Source: Planococcus sp. ISL-110
Lineage (GTDB): Bacteria > Bacillota > Bacilli > Bacillales_A > Planococcaceae
NCBI RefSeq assembly: GCF_018613575.1
Contig: NZ_JAGGPX010000011.1
Coordinates: 41,482 to 105,481, forward strand
Length of the DNA stretch: 64,000 bases
Reading direction: 5' to 3'
The position numbers were made by a program, and so were the translations under genes. The notes under the pieces were generated by a model. That model worked only from the letters and a program-made list of their open reading frames with translations. It was not told the origin of the DNA and searched no databases. Of this stretch, positions 39,230-49,496 are shown piece by piece; the stretch's first letter is position 1; each line of letters starts with the position of its first letter.

Positions 39230-40489
39230 TTAGAAAAAATATTTCTGGATGTCGTTCCAGGTGACGACAATCATCAGCAGCATGAGAAGCATGATTCCGA
39301 CAAAATGGACCATACCTTCTTTTTGCCGATCGACTGGTTTGCCGCGCACAGCTTCAAGAATGAAGAACATGAGACGTCCTCCGTCCAAAGCCGGAAGTGG
39401 CAAGAGGTTCATGATTCCCAGATTGATGCTGAGCATACCCGCCCAGCTCATCAAGGTAAAGAATCCGTATTTTGCTACCTCTTCAGTCGTCTTGTAGATT
39501 CCGACCGGCCCCGATAAGGCATCGATCGTGAATTGGCCTGTTACCAGCATTCCAAGCAGACGGAAGATTTCCTTGAACCAAAAGATGGTTTGTTCAGCGC
39601 CATAGACAAAGGAGCCCAGAAAATCTTTTTCCACAGGGCTTTGGTAAAGCACGCCGATTACGCCGACCTCTTCAGCCGATTGCTCTGAAATTTCAGGTGT
39701 AATGGTAAAGTTCAACGGCTCACCGTCTCGTTCGACATTGAATTCAAGAGGGTTGCCGGCATTGCTCTGAACCGATTCAACCAGTTCGTCCCATGTGCCG
39801 ATCGGATTCCCTTCAATTTCAGTCACCAGATCGCCATCTTGCATACCGGCTTCTGCTGCGGGACTTTCTTCCGTCACTTCAGTGATGACAGGTTCAAAGG
39901 TCGGGATGCCCTGCATCATGCCAAGCGCTGTAAAAATCAAAAATGCCAGGATAAAGTTGAATAATGGTCCTGCGAAAATCGTCATAAAACGTTTCCCGAC
40001 TGATTTCGAATCAAACTGGCGGTCATATGGAGCCAGAATGGTTTCTCTGCCATTTTCCTCAACAACCGCATCACGCGCCACTTCAATGCGCACCAGCTCT
40101 TCGTCTTCATCGTAGCCTTTGATCCACAGTTCTTTTTCCAGATCTGCTTCCTCTACTTCAAGAAACAGTATTTCTGGATAAACATGCTTTTGGTTCATGA
40201 TGATCTTTTTAGCCTGTCCTTCTTTATTCAAAAGAACTCCGATACGATGGCCCGCCTGAAGGTGGATAGTATCCATATCTTCGCCTGCCATGCGCACATA
40301 GCCACCAATCGGCAATAAACGCAACGTGTAGAGCGTTTCACCTTTGGTAATGCCCAGAATTTTTGGACCCATTCCAATTGCAAATTCACGGACTAAGATG
40401 CCTGCGCGCTTTGCGAAAAGAAAATGGCCAAATTCATGGAAAAATACTAAAGCACCGAAAATTATTATAAACGATATAACTGTTTCCAT
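39230..40489 (-). CDS. rseP: Site-2 intramembrane metalloprotease RseP/RasP
   Basis: This S2P-type zinc protease cleaves anti-sigma factors and signal-peptide remnants within the membrane. The 419-residue protein has HEFGH at 18-22 in the first helix, a PDZ domain at about 180-260 (PAAEAGMQDGDLVTEIEG), and the second zinc motif NLLPLPALDGGR near 361-372. In B. subtilis RasP acts on RsiW and FtsL. It lies between dxr and proS, the conserved order. Confidence 0.95.
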   Translation of the reverse strand: METVISFIIIFGALVFFHEFGHFLFAKRAGILVREFAIGMGPKILGITKGETLYTLRLLPIGGYVRMAGEDMDTIHLQAGHRIGVLLNKEGQAKKIIMNQKHVYPEILFLEVEEADLEKELWIKGYDEDEELVRIEVARDAVVEENGRETILAPYDRQFDSKSVGKRFMTIFAGPLFNFILAFLIFTALGMMQGIPTFEPVITEVTEESPAAEAGMQDGDLVTEIEGNPIGTWDELVESVQSNAGNPLEFNVERDGEPLNFTITPEISEQSAEEVGVIGVLYQSPVEKDFLGSFVYGAEQTIFWFKEIFRLLGMLVTGQFTIDALSGPVGIYKTTEEVAKYGFFTLMSWAGMLSINLGIMNLLPLPALDGGRLMFFILEAVRGKPVDRQKEGMVHFVGIMLLMLLMIVVTWNDIQKYFF

Positions 40490-40519
40490 TTTGAACCCAC
40501 CCTTTTAAAGAGAAACTCG

Positions 40520-40547
40520 CTCAGCGGGTTTTCCAGCGCCCACTGAG
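40520..40547 (-). other. Hairpin between dxr and rseP
   Basis: CTCAGCGGG at 40520-40528 and CCCACTGAG at 40539-40547 can pair over 9 bp with one wobble. The following minus-strand sequence, CGAGTTTCTCTTT, is only moderately T-rich. Possible attenuator. Confidence 0.35.
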
Positions 40548-40605
40548 TATTAGTTGATCCACTGACCGTTAAAGCGGGAAAAACTTATTCGGTTTTGATC
40601 TTTAG

Positions 40606-41751
40606 TTATTTTAGCATGTTTTTTACAGATTTTCTTGTTTCAGAATCGACATGCAGAATCGTTTCCAGATCAGGATTCGCCAGGACTTCGTGCTGATCCA
40701 TGGCGCGCTCGATCATTTCCTCGATCTGCAGGAATTTAATTTCTTCGTTGAGGAACAAAGAAACAGCCTGTTCGTTGGCCGCATTGAGTACTGTCGTCAT
40801 TGTCCCGCCCTCGATGCCTGCATCAAACGCCAGCTGCAAAGCACGGAATCGTTTGTAGTCCATTTCCTGGAAATTCAACTTGCCGATTTCGGCCAAATTC
40901 AAACGCTTCGCTTGAGGACGTGGTAGACGATCTGGATAGGAGAGAGCGTATTGTATCGGTACGCGCATATCCGGCGTGCCAAGCTGCGCCATCACACTCG
41001 TATCATGAAACTCAACCATAGAGTGGATGATGCTTTCGCGGTGAAGAACCACGTCGATATCTGCATACGCAAAATCAAACAGAATATGCGCTTCGATCAC
41101 TTCAAGTCCTTTGTTGACCATAGTGGCAGAATCAATGGTGATTTTTGACCCCATAGACCAGTTCGGATGGTTTAACGCATCCTTGACAGTCACATTTTTC
41201 AGCTGCTCACGCGTTAAATCGCGGAAGCTGCCGCCAGAAGCCGTTAAGATCAATCGGCTGGCCTGGTCTTTCTTTTCACCGTTCAGAGCCTGGAACAATG
41301 CTGAATGTTCGCTGTCGACCGGCATAATGACCGCTCCGTAATGTTTGGCGCTGTCCATGACCAAATGGCCAGCGGTCACCAGGGTTTCCTTATTGGCAAT
41401 CGCGATGGTACGGCCAAGCTTGATTGCTTCCAGCGTCGGCTCAAGACCCACACTGCCAAGAACAGCATTTACCAGAATATCTGCATCATAGACCGCAATT
41501 TCTATCAGTCCTTCAGCTCCAGCTGCAAATGACACAGCCGGATATTCAGCGGCCAATTCCTTAGCATCCTGGGACTGCTGGACGCAGACAATTTCAGGTT
41601 TAAATTCGGCAATCAATTGACGGGTAATGTCCATATTTTTTCCGGCAGAAAAGCCGATCAATGAAAATTCATGCGGATGTTCGCGGATAATATCAGCTGT
41701 TTGCACTCCGATAGAACCGGTAGCACCCAGCAGGATGATTTTTTTTACCAT
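40606..41751 (-). CDS. dxr: 1-deoxy-D-xylulose 5-phosphate reductoisomerase
   Basis: Dxr catalyses the second step of the MEP isoprenoid pathway (DXP to MEP, NADPH-dependent). The 381-residue protein shows the nucleotide motif LGATGSIG at 8-15, [12 protein letters not shown]-type substrate residues (here [12 protein letters not shown]) and [23 protein letters not shown] across the metal-binding region. It follows cdsA by 16 nt, so it shares the uppS-cdsA transcript. Confidence 0.97.
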   Translation of the reverse strand: MVKKIILLGATGSIGVQTADIIREHPHEFSLIGFSAGKNMDITRQLIAEFKPEIVCVQQSQDAKELAAEYPAVSFAAGAEGLIEIAVYDADILVNAVLGSVGLEPTLEAIKLGRTIAIANKETLVTAGHLVMDSAKHYGAVIMPVDSEHSALFQALNGEKKDQASRLILTASGGSFRDLTREQLKNVTVKDALNHPNWSMGSKITIDSATMVNKGLEVIEAHILFDFAYADIDVVLHRESIIHSMVEFHDTSVMAQLGTPDMRVPIQYALSYPDRLPRPQAKRLNLAEIGKLNFQEMDYKRFRALQLAFDAGIEGGTMTTVLNAANEQAVSLFLNEEIKFLQIEEMIERAMDQHEVLANPDLETILHVDSETRKSVKNMLK

Positions 41752-41767
41752 TCAGCAATTTCCTCTC

Positions 41768-42559
41768 TTAGATGAAATGTAAAAAGTGGAGCAACGGCAT
41801 AACGAATAAAATACTGTCAAAGCGATCGAGTATACCACCATGTCCTGGCAGGATCGACCCTGAATCTTTCACGTTGAAATGGCGTTTCAAAGCCGATTCC
41901 ACCAGGTCACCCATCTGGCCAAAGACCGAGGCGATGATCGTTACGAGGATGACTAGGATAATCGAGTGATTTAATGGAATGAAATAATTGAAGACCAGTG
42001 CAATTCCAATTGCCCAAATGATCCCACCCACAAACCCTTCAATCGTCTTGTTCGGTGAAATTTCCGGCCATAGTTTCCGTTTCCCGATCTTGCGGCCTGT
42101 GAAATAAGCACCTGAATCAGTGAACCAGACCACCAGCAATGCAAAAATTAAAAAACTTAGGCTGGCTTCCCGGGTTTCGATAAAATAAAAGAAACCGATG
42201 CCAACATATAGAGTTCCTAAAATAGCAAAAGCAGCATCATCAAAAGTAAAGCTGTTTTTCACGATTACAGTATGTATCAAAAGAAGGATAACAGCTAAAA
42301 ATGCAAATTCGACTTTCTCATAACCCGTCCATTCATAAACCAGAACGGCCCATTGATCTGGCAGCATAAATGCATAAAGCGCCAATAGTGAAATAAGGCC
42401 GGGAACACTTCGTAAGCTCCGGCCCTTCATTTTTAAAAGTTCCTGCAATGCTATGGTCCCAAGCAAATAAACCAACAGAATAAATGGTACGCCGCCATAA
42501 ATAACAAACGGGATGAAAAGAGCTGCCGCAATGGCGCCCGTTATGATCCGTTGTTTCAT
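41768..42559 (-). CDS. cdsA: Phosphatidate cytidylyltransferase
   Basis: CdsA makes CDP-diacylglycerol, the phospholipid precursor also used by PgsA in this window. The 263-residue membrane protein has several helices and the C-terminal signature of the family, DLVESALKRHFNVKDSG followed by LPGHGGILDRFDS. It starts in the uppS stop (ATGA), indicating translational coupling. Confidence 0.96.
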   Translation of the reverse strand: MKQRIITGAIAAALFIPFVIYGGVPFILLVYLLGTIALQELLKMKGRSLRSVPGLISLLALYAFMLPDQWAVLVYEWTGYEKVEFAFLAVILLLIHTVIVKNSFTFDDAAFAILGTLYVGIGFFYFIETREASLSFLIFALLVVWFTDSGAYFTGRKIGKRKLWPEISPNKTIEGFVGGIIWAIGIALVFNYFIPLNHSIILVILVTIIASVFGQMGDLVESALKRHFNVKDSGSILPGHGGILDRFDSILFVMPLLHFLHFI

Positions 42560-43347
42560 TTCACTTCGTCTCCTTTCAACCCTCCATACCGGCGATTGCG
42601 TTTCTGATAAATCTCAATCGCTTCCAATAAGGAATCTTCGTTAAAATCGGGCCACAAGGTTTCCGTGAACCAAAACTCGGTATAAGCCAATTGCCAAAGC
42701 ATAAAATTGCTCAAACGGACTTCGCCGCTTGTACGGATCAACAAGTCCGGTTCAGGCAGGTCTTTTGTCATCAACCCTCCGGAAATAAGGTTCTCATTGA
42801 TATCACAGATATTCAAAGTTCCATCAGCCACCTGCGCAGCAATACCTTTCACGGCATCCACAATTTCGGCACGGCTACCGTAATTCAAGGCGAAATTCAG
42901 GACAAGTCCCGTATTGTCTTTTGTTGCCTCTTTTGCTTTTTTTATGGCTCTAAGCGTATGCAAAGGCAAATTTTGGTGGTACCCCATCATTTCCACTCGA
43001 ACATTTTCTTCAATCAATTCCGGCAGAAAAGTTGTTAAAAACTCTTCCGGCAAGCGCATCAAAAAATCCACTTCGATTTTTGGCCGCTTCCAATTTTCGG
43101 TGGAAAATGCATACAGGGTCAATACACTGACCCCAAGCTCATTGGCAAGCTTGGTCACTTTTCGGACAGTTTTCATTCCTTCGTGGTGTCCAGCAACTCT
43201 TGGAAGTGAACGTTTTTTTGCCCAGCGCCCATTGCCATCCATAATGATCGCAATATGGGCCGGGACGGCTTCGTTCGAAATCAAAACTGAGCGATCTCCA
43301 TTTTCAGAGACCAAATCAGTATTTCGTTTTAATAGTTTATTGAACAT
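42556..43347 (-). CDS. uppS: Undecaprenyl diphosphate synthase (isoprenyl transferase)
   Basis: UppS builds the C55 lipid carrier for cell-wall synthesis from FPP and IPP. The 263-residue protein has IAIIMDGNGRWAKKR with the catalytic Asp37, and the C-terminal LIRTSGEVRLSNFMLWQ region. The ATG follows GGTGGAGG. It is separated from frr by a terminator and begins the uppS-cdsA-dxr group; I do not see a convincing promoter. Confidence 0.97.
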   Translation of the reverse strand: MFNKLLKRNTDLVSENGDRSVLISNEAVPAHIAIIMDGNGRWAKKRSLPRVAGHHEGMKTVRKVTKLANELGVSVLTLYAFSTENWKRPKIEVDFLMRLPEEFLTTFLPELIEENVRVEMMGYHQNLPLHTLRAIKKAKEATKDNTGLVLNFALNYGSRAEIVDAVKGIAAQVADGTLNICDINENLISGGLMTKDLPEPDLLIRTSGEVRLSNFMLWQLAYTEFWFTETLWPDFNEDSLLEAIEIYQKRNRRYGGLKGDEVK

Positions 43348-43451
43348 AGTTAATCCTCCACCTATTACAAATCGGCATGTCTATTGCTTATCATATCAAA
43401 AAAAACAGCATTGTGCGCTTTCTTTCAGGAGACAGCGTTAATTTTTGGCAT

Positions 43452-43478
43452 AAAAAAGCGTCCTGCTTAACAGGACGC
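43452..43478 (-). terminator. Terminator after frr
   Basis: GCGTCCTG at 43458-43465 pairs with CAGGACGC at 43471-43478, followed by six T residues on the minus strand. Confidence 0.85.
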
Positions 43479-43500
43479 CCAACTTGAAATGAAGTTCGAT

Positions 43501-44058
43501 TTAAACTTCCATAATCTCTTTTTCTTTACCTTTAGCCATTTCGTCGATTTTTGCGATATTATCGTCTGTCAATTTCTGGACGTCATCTGTATAGCCACGC
43601 AAGTCGTCAACTGTGATTTCGCTTTTCTTCTCCAGTTTTTTGAACTCGTCATTGGCATCCCGACGGATATTGCGGATTACAACTTTCGCTTCTTCCGCTT
43701 CTTTTTTCACTTGCTTCACAAGATCTTTACGGCGCTCTTCCGTTAATGCAGGAACTGCCAACCGGATTACCGAACCATCATTTGACGGGCTCAAGCCCAA
43801 ATCAGATTTCAGGATAGCTTTTTCGATATCGCCAAGAACCGATTTATCATACGGCTGGATCATGATCAAACGAGCTTCAGGGATGGAAATTCCTGCGACT
43901 TGGTTGACCGCTGTTGGAGAACCGTAATAATCGATCGTCAACTTATCCAAAATGGATGGAGTTGCACGCCCAGCACGGATAGAAGATAGGTCACGAGAAA
44001 AAGCCTGGATTGCATTGGTCATTTTAGATTTAGTATCATTCATCACTGATTTCGGCAT
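43501..44058 (-). CDS. frr: Ribosome recycling factor
   Basis: RRF splits post-termination ribosomes with EF-G. The 185-residue protein has the normal length and conserved segments ([35 protein letters not shown]). Its ATG overlaps the pyrH stop (TAATG), with GAGGAG just before, and a terminator follows. It is the last gene of the rpsB-tsf-pyrH-frr series. Confidence 0.98.
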   Translation of the reverse strand: MPKSVMNDTKSKMTNAIQAFSRDLSSIRAGRATPSILDKLTIDYYGSPTAVNQVAGISIPEARLIMIQPYDKSVLGDIEKAILKSDLGLSPSNDGSVIRLAVPALTEERRKDLVKQVKKEAEEAKVVIRNIRRDANDEFKKLEKKSEITVDDLRGYTDDVQKLTDDNIAKIDEMAKGKEKEIMEV

Positions 44059-44783
44059 TATATAGTTCTCCTCACTACTGTCCCGATTTTTTCTCCGAGT
44101 ACAGCCCGTTTTATATTTCCGTTTTCCATAATTGAGAATACTACGAGTGGAATATCATTGTCCATACAAAGTGTGGAAGCTGTCGAGTCCATCACCTGCA
44201 AGCCTTGTTGAATCACTTCGAAATAAGAAAGTTCTTCATATTTTACCGCAGTGGAATCCGTCTTCGGATCAGCTGAATAAACACCATCAACATTGTTCTT
44301 TGCCATTAAAATGACATCGGCTTCAATTTCGGCTGCGCGCAATGCCGCTGTTGTATCAGTTGAGAAATAAGGATTTCCGGTACCTGCTGCAAAAATGACA
44401 ACCCGCTTTTTCTCCAGATGGCGAATGGCTCTTCTGCGGATATAAGGCTCAGCGACTTGGCGCATTTCAATGGAAGAAAGAACGCGGGTTTCAACGTCCT
44501 GCTTTTCCAAGGAATCCTGTAAAGCCAATGAGTTCATGACTGTTGCCAGCATGCCCATATAATCAGCAGTCGCCCGGTCCATGCCCATCTCAGAACCTAC
44601 TTTGCCTCTCCAGATATTGCCGCCGCCTACAACGACTGCAACTTCGACTCCAAGTTCAACCACTTCTTTTACCTGGCTTGCTACTGATTTGATAATTTCA
44701 GGGGACAGACCGAAACCTTGTCCTCCTGCCATTGCTTCACCACTTAGTTTTAATACAATGCGTTTATATTGCTGAACACTCAT
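44058..44783 (-). CDS. pyrH: Uridylate kinase
   Basis: PyrH phosphorylates UMP to UDP and belongs to the amino acid kinase superfamily. The 241-residue protein shows [22 protein letters not shown] and the [17 protein letters not shown] region. It lies between tsf and frr as in most Firmicutes, preceded by a terminator hairpin after tsf. Confidence 0.97.
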   Translation of the reverse strand: MSVQQYKRIVLKLSGEAMAGGQGFGLSPEIIKSVASQVKEVVELGVEVAVVVGGGNIWRGKVGSEMGMDRATADYMGMLATVMNSLALQDSLEKQDVETRVLSSIEMRQVAEPYIRRRAIRHLEKKRVVIFAAGTGNPYFSTDTTAALRAAEIEADVILMAKNNVDGVYSADPKTDSTAVKYEELSYFEVIQQGLQVMDSTASTLCMDNDIPLVVFSIMENGNIKRAVLGEKIGTVVRRTI

Positions 44784-44809
44784 CGGTACCCTCCATTACA
44801 CTTTTATTG

Positions 44810-44840
44810 AAAAATAGGGAACACATTCTCGTGTTCCCTA
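44810..44840 (-). terminator. Terminator between tsf and pyrH
   Basis: TAGGGAACAC at 44815-44824 pairs with GTGTTCCCTA at 44831-44840, followed by five T residues on the minus strand. No promoter is obvious before pyrH, so partial readthrough is expected. Confidence 0.8.
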
Positions 44841-44864
44841 AGATAAATCATATGATAAACAATT

Positions 44865-45749
44865 TTATTTTTTGTTAACCTGGTTCATAACTTCATCAGC
44901 AAAGTTGTCTTCACGTTTTTCGATGCCTTCTCCAACTTCGTAACGGATGAATTCTTTAACAGATCCACCTGTAGAAGCTGCAAAATCACGAACTTTTTGG
45001 TCTGAGTTCTTAACAAATGCCTGATCAAGCAAGCAGATGTCTTCGAAATATTTGCCAAGGCGGCCTTCAACCATTTTAGCAACGATTTTTTCTGGCTTGC
45101 CTTCGTTCAATGCCTGCTCAGTCAAAATCTTGCGCTCGTGCTCCACTTCGTCAGCAGAAACTTCGTCGCGTGATACATATTTAGGGTTCAACGCAGCGAT
45201 GTGCATAGCGATGTCGCGGGCAGCATCTGAATCCGTAGAGTTTTCAAGAACAACAAGAACCGAAATTCGTCCACCCATGTGAAGGTAAGGACCGAAAGCG
45301 TCTGCATCTGTTTTTGTGCGAATTTCAAAGCGGCGCAATGTAATTTTTTCACCAATTTTAGCGATTGCGTTTGAAATGTGGTCTGCAACTGCCAAACCGT
45401 TAGACATTGTTGAAGCGTTAGCTTCTTCAACTGAAGCCGGTTTTGTCGCAATCAAGTGCTCGCCCAATTCTTTTACTAATGTTTGGAAGCCTTCGTTTTT
45501 CGCAACAAAGTCAGTTTCTGCGTTAACTTCGAAGATGATCGCTTCGTTTTCTTTTACAAGAATTGAAGTCGTTCCTTCAGCTGCAATGCGGTCCGCTTTT
45601 TTAGAAGCGCTTGAAAGGCCTTTTTCACGCAAGAAGTCTAAAGCCGCTTCCATATCTCCGTCTGTTTCTACTAAAGCTTTTTTGCAATCCATCATACCTG
45701 CGCCTGTTTTTGCACGCAATTCTTTTACCATTTGTGCTGTAACTGCCAT
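44865..45749 (-). CDS. tsf: Translation elongation factor Ts
   Basis: EF-Ts recycles EF-Tu-GDP to GTP. The 294-residue protein has the UBA-like start ([20 protein letters not shown]) and the core with [16 protein letters not shown]. It follows rpsB, separated by a terminator-like hairpin that may set the S2 to EF-Ts ratio. Confidence 0.98.
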   Translation of the reverse strand: MAVTAQMVKELRAKTGAGMMDCKKALVETDGDMEAALDFLREKGLSSASKKADRIAAEGTTSILVKENEAIIFEVNAETDFVAKNEGFQTLVKELGEHLIATKPASVEEANASTMSNGLAVADHISNAIAKIGEKITLRRFEIRTKTDADAFGPYLHMGGRISVLVVLENSTDSDAARDIAMHIAALNPKYVSRDEVSADEVEHERKILTEQALNEGKPEKIVAKMVEGRLGKYFEDICLLDQAFVKNSDQKVRDFAASTGGSVKEFIRYEVGEGIEKREDNFADEVMNQVNKK

Positions 45750-45786
45750 GATTAAGTTCCTCCTCTATAGTTGCTATCATTTTCTC

Positions 45787-45825
45787 AAAAAAAGGTGATA
45801 AGAGGGGGTTGGCCGCTTATCACCT
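45787..45825 (-). terminator. Terminator-like hairpin between rpsB and tsf
   Basis: AGGTGATAAG at 45793-45802 pairs with CTTATCACCT at 45816-45825; seven T residues follow on the minus strand. Since tsf has no clear promoter of its own, this is best read as a partial terminator. Confidence 0.78.
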
Positions 45826-45839
45826 GTGTAAATTGCGAA

Positions 45840-46559
45840 TTACTCAGCAGATTCAGCTTGAGTTTCTTCTTCTTCTTCTTCCGGTTTTGACTCAAGCAAA
45901 GCATCCGCCATTTTACCAGTTAATAATTTAACTGCGCGAATAGCATCGTCGTTTGCAGGAATAACATAATCGATTTCATCCGGATCACAGTTTGTATCAA
46001 CGATACCAACGATAGGGATGTTCAATTTCATTGCTTCTGCAACTGCAATGCGTTCTTTACGTGGGTCAACTACGAACATTACGTCCGGTAGTGAACTCAT
46101 GTCACGGATACCGCCAAGGAATTTAACAAGGCGTTCGTGTTGTTTTTTCAACTGAACAACTTCTTTTTTCGGTAGAACTTCAAAAGTTCCATCTTCTTCC
46201 ATGCGTTCAATTTGTTTCAAACGGTTCACACGTTTTTGGATTGTCCCGAAGTTTGTAAGTGTTCCACCCAACCAGCGTTGGTTGATGTAATAGTTGCCAG
46301 AACGTTCTGCTTCTTCTTTGATAGCGTCCTGAGCTTGTTTCTTCGTACCAACGAAAAGTACTTTACCGCCTTCTTCGCCCACTTGTTTCATGAAGCTATA
46401 AGCTTCCTCCAATTTGCGGACTGTTTTTTGAAGATCGATGATGTAGATACCGTTACGTTCCACGAAGATATATTTTTTCATTTTCGGGTTCCAGCGGCGA
46501 GTTTGGTGACCGAAGTGGACACCAGCTTCTAACAATTGTTTCATTGAGATTACTGCCAT
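45840..46559 (-). CDS. rpsB: 30S ribosomal protein S2
   Basis: S2 binds the 30S head-body junction late in assembly. The 239-residue protein has [22 protein letters not shown] and [15 protein letters not shown], with an acidic Glu-rich tail. The start follows AGGAGGAAAC. It has a strong promoter and a leader of about 110 nt with pairing potential. Confidence 0.98.
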   Translation of the reverse strand: MAVISMKQLLEAGVHFGHQTRRWNPKMKKYIFVERNGIYIIDLQKTVRKLEEAYSFMKQVGEEGGKVLFVGTKKQAQDAIKEEAERSGNYYINQRWLGGTLTNFGTIQKRVNRLKQIERMEEDGTFEVLPKKEVVQLKKQHERLVKFLGGIRDMSSLPDVMFVVDPRKERIAVAEAMKLNIPIVGIVDTNCDPDEIDYVIPANDDAIRAVKLLTGKMADALLESKPEEEEEETQAESAE

Positions 46560-46671
46560 GATTTGTTTCCTCCTGATAGGTTATTTTTTTCCCTCCGCAT
46601 TTTTCTTCTCTGAACCGTTACCCTGTTGGGCACCTGCGACTCAAATCGAAATGCGTGTGTATTTAACACCA
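46560..46671 (-). promoter_or_regulatory. rpsB leader RNA (candidate autoregulatory structure)
   Basis: From the predicted start near 46671 to the rpsB start the minus-strand RNA can close a long stem, GCATTT with AAATGC, around an internal CCC-AACA-GGG hairpin. Ribosomal protein operons are often autoregulated through such leaders. I cannot assign this one to a known class by eye. Confidence 0.35.
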
Positions 46672-46677
46672 TTTCAA

Positions 46678-46707
46678 ATTATACCATGCTATCCATTAAG
46701 ACCGCAA
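46678..46707 (-). promoter_or_regulatory. Promoter of rpsB
   Basis: Minus strand TTGCGG (46702-46707), 18 bp, TATAAT (46678-46683), with an extended -10 (TGG before TATAAT). Confidence 0.65.
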
Positions 46708-46833
46708 CAACTTTCTTTCACAATAAATCTCCTGACAAATTAAAAATCAATAGTTTTACAGAGGACATGCAACATTGGATATTCCACACTCCAGCTCCCT
46801 AAAACCAGTTTTCCTGCTTTATATTTTTTGCTC

Positions 46834-47102
46834 TATAAGTTGAACTTAAGAATCATCATATTATACACTGCTTCGGCTGCTCAGGGTCTGGCTCCCACTG
46901 TGAGCCTGCAAGAACACCTGTCTCAAAGCTCCGCCCAGTCCATGGACGCGCCAGCGCTGAGATAGTTACTTAGCATAATACAAGCTGCTGTTTTCTGTTA
47001 ACTTACCAGCAGATATGAAGCAAAACAGCGAAGCGACTGAGGAAGTTCGGCGCAGTTGGTTTGCGGACTATTGGCAATGAAAGTTTATTAGTTCAACTTA
47101 TA
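46834..47102. mobile_element. MITE-like element with 13-bp terminal inverted repeats
   Basis: TATAAGTTGAACT at 46834-46846 is the exact inverse of AGTTCAACTTATA at 47090-47102. The enclosed 269 bp are non-coding, richer in G+C than the flanks, and contain local hairpins such as GGCTC/GAGCC. The right part shares ordered words, including the 14-mer ATTAGTTCAACTTA, with the gap upstream of polC. I see no transposase and no clear target duplication. The rest of the codY-rpsB gap (46708-46833 and 47103-47190) shows nothing recognisable. Confidence 0.55.
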
Positions 47103-47190
47103 TAGCTTTAAAATACGAATAGCTGTAGACCAATCATGCCGACTTCGCCGTATAGTCATTTACGTTACGAAACTCTGATTTCTTGCATAT

Positions 47191-47223
47191 AAAAAGGCGC
47201 CGGAAAAATTTCCGGCACCTTTT
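47191..47223 (-). terminator. Terminator after codY
   Basis: AAAAGGCGCCGGAAA at 47192-47206 pairs with TTTCCGGCACCTTTT at 47209-47223, with one wobble in RNA and T residues following on the minus strand. It closes the xerC-hslV-hslU-codY operon. Confidence 0.85.
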
Positions 47224-47232
47224 AAAGCTTTC

Positions 47233-48012
47233 TTAGTTCATTTTCAATTGCTCAAGCTCGGCAAGGAATTTTGTGTTCAATACTTTGATGTATGTCCCTT
47301 TCATTCCCAAAGAGCGTGATTCGATAACGCCTGCACTTTCAAGTTTGCGAAGTGCGTTAACGATAACTGAACGCGTAATACCAACACGGTCAGCAATTTT
47401 AGAAGCGACCAGCAAGCCTTCGTTGCCGTCAAGTTCTTCAAAGATATGTTCGATAGCTTCAAGTTCGCTGTAAGAAAGTGAAGAAATCGCCATTTGCACG
47501 ACAGCTTTGCTGCGCGCTTCCTCTTCAATACGGTCACCTTTTTCACGAAGGATTTCCATCCCTACGACAGTAGCGCCATATTCCCCAAGAATCAAATCAT
47601 CGTCATGGAATTCTGCGTCAACACGTCCAAGAAGCAATGTTCCAAGACGTTCTCCACCGCCATTGATCGGCACGATAGTTGTCAGGCCGTTTTTGAACAA
47701 TTCGCGTTCTTCCACAGGGAAGATCGTGTGTTCACTGTTAACGTCAAGGTTTTCAGTTGTTTCGGTGATGTTTGAAAGTTTTTGTGTATACTCAAGCGGG
47801 AACTGACGCTCTTCCAGCATGCCTTTCATACGCTCGTTCTCAATTTGCTGATTGATTGCGTAACCCAATACTTTACCTTTACGGCTAACGACGAATGCGT
47901 TGCATTCAATCACTTCGCTTAAAGTTTCAGCCATGTCTTTAAAGTTTACTTTTTTTCCGCCAGCTGCTTCCAGCATAGAGTTAATTCGTCTTGTTTTTCC
48001 TAATAAATTCAT
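47233..48012 (-). CDS. codY: GTP- and branched-chain-amino-acid-sensing repressor CodY
   Basis: CodY represses many adaptive genes when GTP and isoleucine/valine/leucine are plentiful. The 259-residue protein has the N-terminal GAF domain (about 1-155) and the C-terminal winged helix near 203-224 ([20 protein letters not shown]). Its length matches Bacilli CodY. It is the last gene of the xerC-hslV-hslU operon. I see no convincing CodY box in the 86-nt gap before it. Confidence 0.98.
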   Translation of the reverse strand: MNLLGKTRRINSMLEAAGGKKVNFKDMAETLSEVIECNAFVVSRKGKVLGYAINQQIENERMKGMLEERQFPLEYTQKLSNITETTENLDVNSEHTIFPVEERELFKNGLTTIVPINGGGERLGTLLLGRVDAEFHDDDLILGEYGATVVGMEILREKGDRIEEEARSKAVVQMAISSLSYSELEAIEHIFEELDGNEGLLVASKIADRVGITRSVIVNALRKLESAGVIESRSLGMKGTYIKVLNTKFLAELEQLKMN

Positions 48013-48098
48013 TTAAATGAACCTCCTACATAATTCGTACCATGTTTATTCAATATTCTAAAGCTTTTTACTCTTTAATGGAACTAATTCGCCTTGTT

Positions 48099-49496
48099 TT
48101 ACAGAATAAATTGTGACAAGTCTTTATTTTTCGCCACGTCCTCGAGTTTCTCATTCACATACTGAGGGGTTACGTCAATTTGTGCCGGAGAAATTTCGGA
48201 AGCTTCGAAAGATAAATCTTCTAACAGACGCTCCAGTATTGTATGTAGCCTGCGCGCGCCGATGTTATCTGTGTCCTGATTTACTTGATATGCAATTTCT
48301 GCAAGTCTGACTATTGAGGCATCATTGAAGTGTACCACAACTCCCTCAGTTTCGAGAAGGGCTTTATACTGATTTATTAAAGAATGTTTAGGTTCTGTTA
48401 AAATTTTGACAAAGTCTTCCACTTCCAGTTTCTGCAATTCTACACGAATCGGGAAACGCCCCTGCAGTTCCGGGATCAGATCAGACGGTTTCGACATATG
48501 AAAAGCCCCTGCAGCAACAAACAACACATAATCCGTTTGGACTGCCCCGTATTTGGTGGAGACCGTTGAGCCTTCAACAATCGGCAGAATATCCCGCTGC
48601 ACACCTTCTCGCGATACATCAGCGGATGAAGAACTGCTCTTGCTGGCTATCTTATCCATTTCGTCGATAAAGATGATGCCGTGCTGTTCAGCTCGGTCAA
48701 TCGCTTCCAACGCCACTTCTTCATCGTCCACTAATTTCGCAGCCTCTTCAGAAGTTAAAATTCGGCGCGCTTCTTTTACCTGCAAGCGCCGCTTTTTCTT
48801 TTTCTTCGGCATCAGGGATGACAAGGCATCTTGCATATTTGCGCCCATTTGTTCCATTCCCGACCCTTGCATGGCGTCAAACATGGATAGTGTATTTTCC
48901 ACCACTTCCACTGTTATATACTCTTCTTCCAGTTTGCCCGCTTTTAAGTCTGCAGCAATTTCTCTTCTTTTGACTCGAACTTCCACTTCCGCAGTCGGCT
49001 CTTCCTCTTCTTGTTCCATCTTCTGGCCAAATAACATTTCCAGTGGGTTTTGATTGGGTTGTTTTTTTCGCATGGATGGAGCCAACAATTTCACGATTCG
49101 TTCGTTGGCTGCCGATTCTGCCTGGAATTGGACCGCTTCATATTTTTCATCTTTGACGATCCGCACCGCTGCTTCGACTAAATCGCGCACCATGGATTCA
49201 ACATCACGGCCCACATATCCTACTTCTGTAAACTTCGTCGCTTCCACTTTGATGAAAGGCGCTCCTGTCAGTTTAGCGATTCGACGGGCGATTTCTGTTT
49301 TCCCGACACCAGTTGGCCCGATCATCAGAATGTTTTTCGGAATGACTTCACCGCGCATCTCTTCATCCAGCCGGCTTCTGCGGTAACGGTTGCGCAATGC
49401 GATGGCAATCGAACGCTTGGCATCTTTTTGGCCGACGATATAACGGTCCAGGTGGTCAGTAATTTGTCTTGGGGTTAAATCAGATTGATTTCTCAT
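48099..49496 (-). CDS. hslU: ATP-dependent protease ATPase subunit HslU (ClpY/CodX)
   Basis: This AAA+ unfoldase feeds substrates to HslV. The 465-residue protein has Walker [10 protein letters not shown] at 60-68, an I-domain of variable charge in the middle (about 110-240) and Walker [12 protein letters not shown]. The start at 49496 overlaps the hslV stop (TAATG) with a GGAGGA site upstream; the longer open frame runs into hslV. Confidence 0.97.
   Translation of the reverse strand: MRNQSDLTPRQITDHLDRYIVGQKDAKRSIAIALRNRYRRSRLDEEMRGEVIPKNILMIGPTGVGKTEIARRIAKLTGAPFIKVEATKFTEVGYVGRDVESMVRDLVEAAVRIVKDEKYEAVQFQAESAANERIVKLLAPSMRKKQPNQNPLEMLFGQKMEQEEEEPTAEVEVRVKRREIAADLKAGKLEEEYITVEVVENTLSMFDAMQGSGMEQMGANMQDALSSLMPKKKKKRRLQVKEARRILTSEEAAKLVDDEEVALEAIDRAEQHGIIFIDEMDKIASKSSSSSADVSREGVQRDILPIVEGSTVSTKYGAVQTDYVLFVAAGAFHMSKPSDLIPELQGRFPIRVELQKLEVEDFVKILTEPKHSLINQYKALLETEGVVVHFNDASIVRLAEIAYQVNQDTDNIGARRLHTILERLLEDLSFEASEISPAQIDVTPQYVNEKLEDVAKNKDLSQFIL

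Noticed and set aside
48013-48098. CodY-binding box before codY
   Set aside because: The A/T-rich stretch does not approach AATTTTCWGAAAATT closely enough to call.
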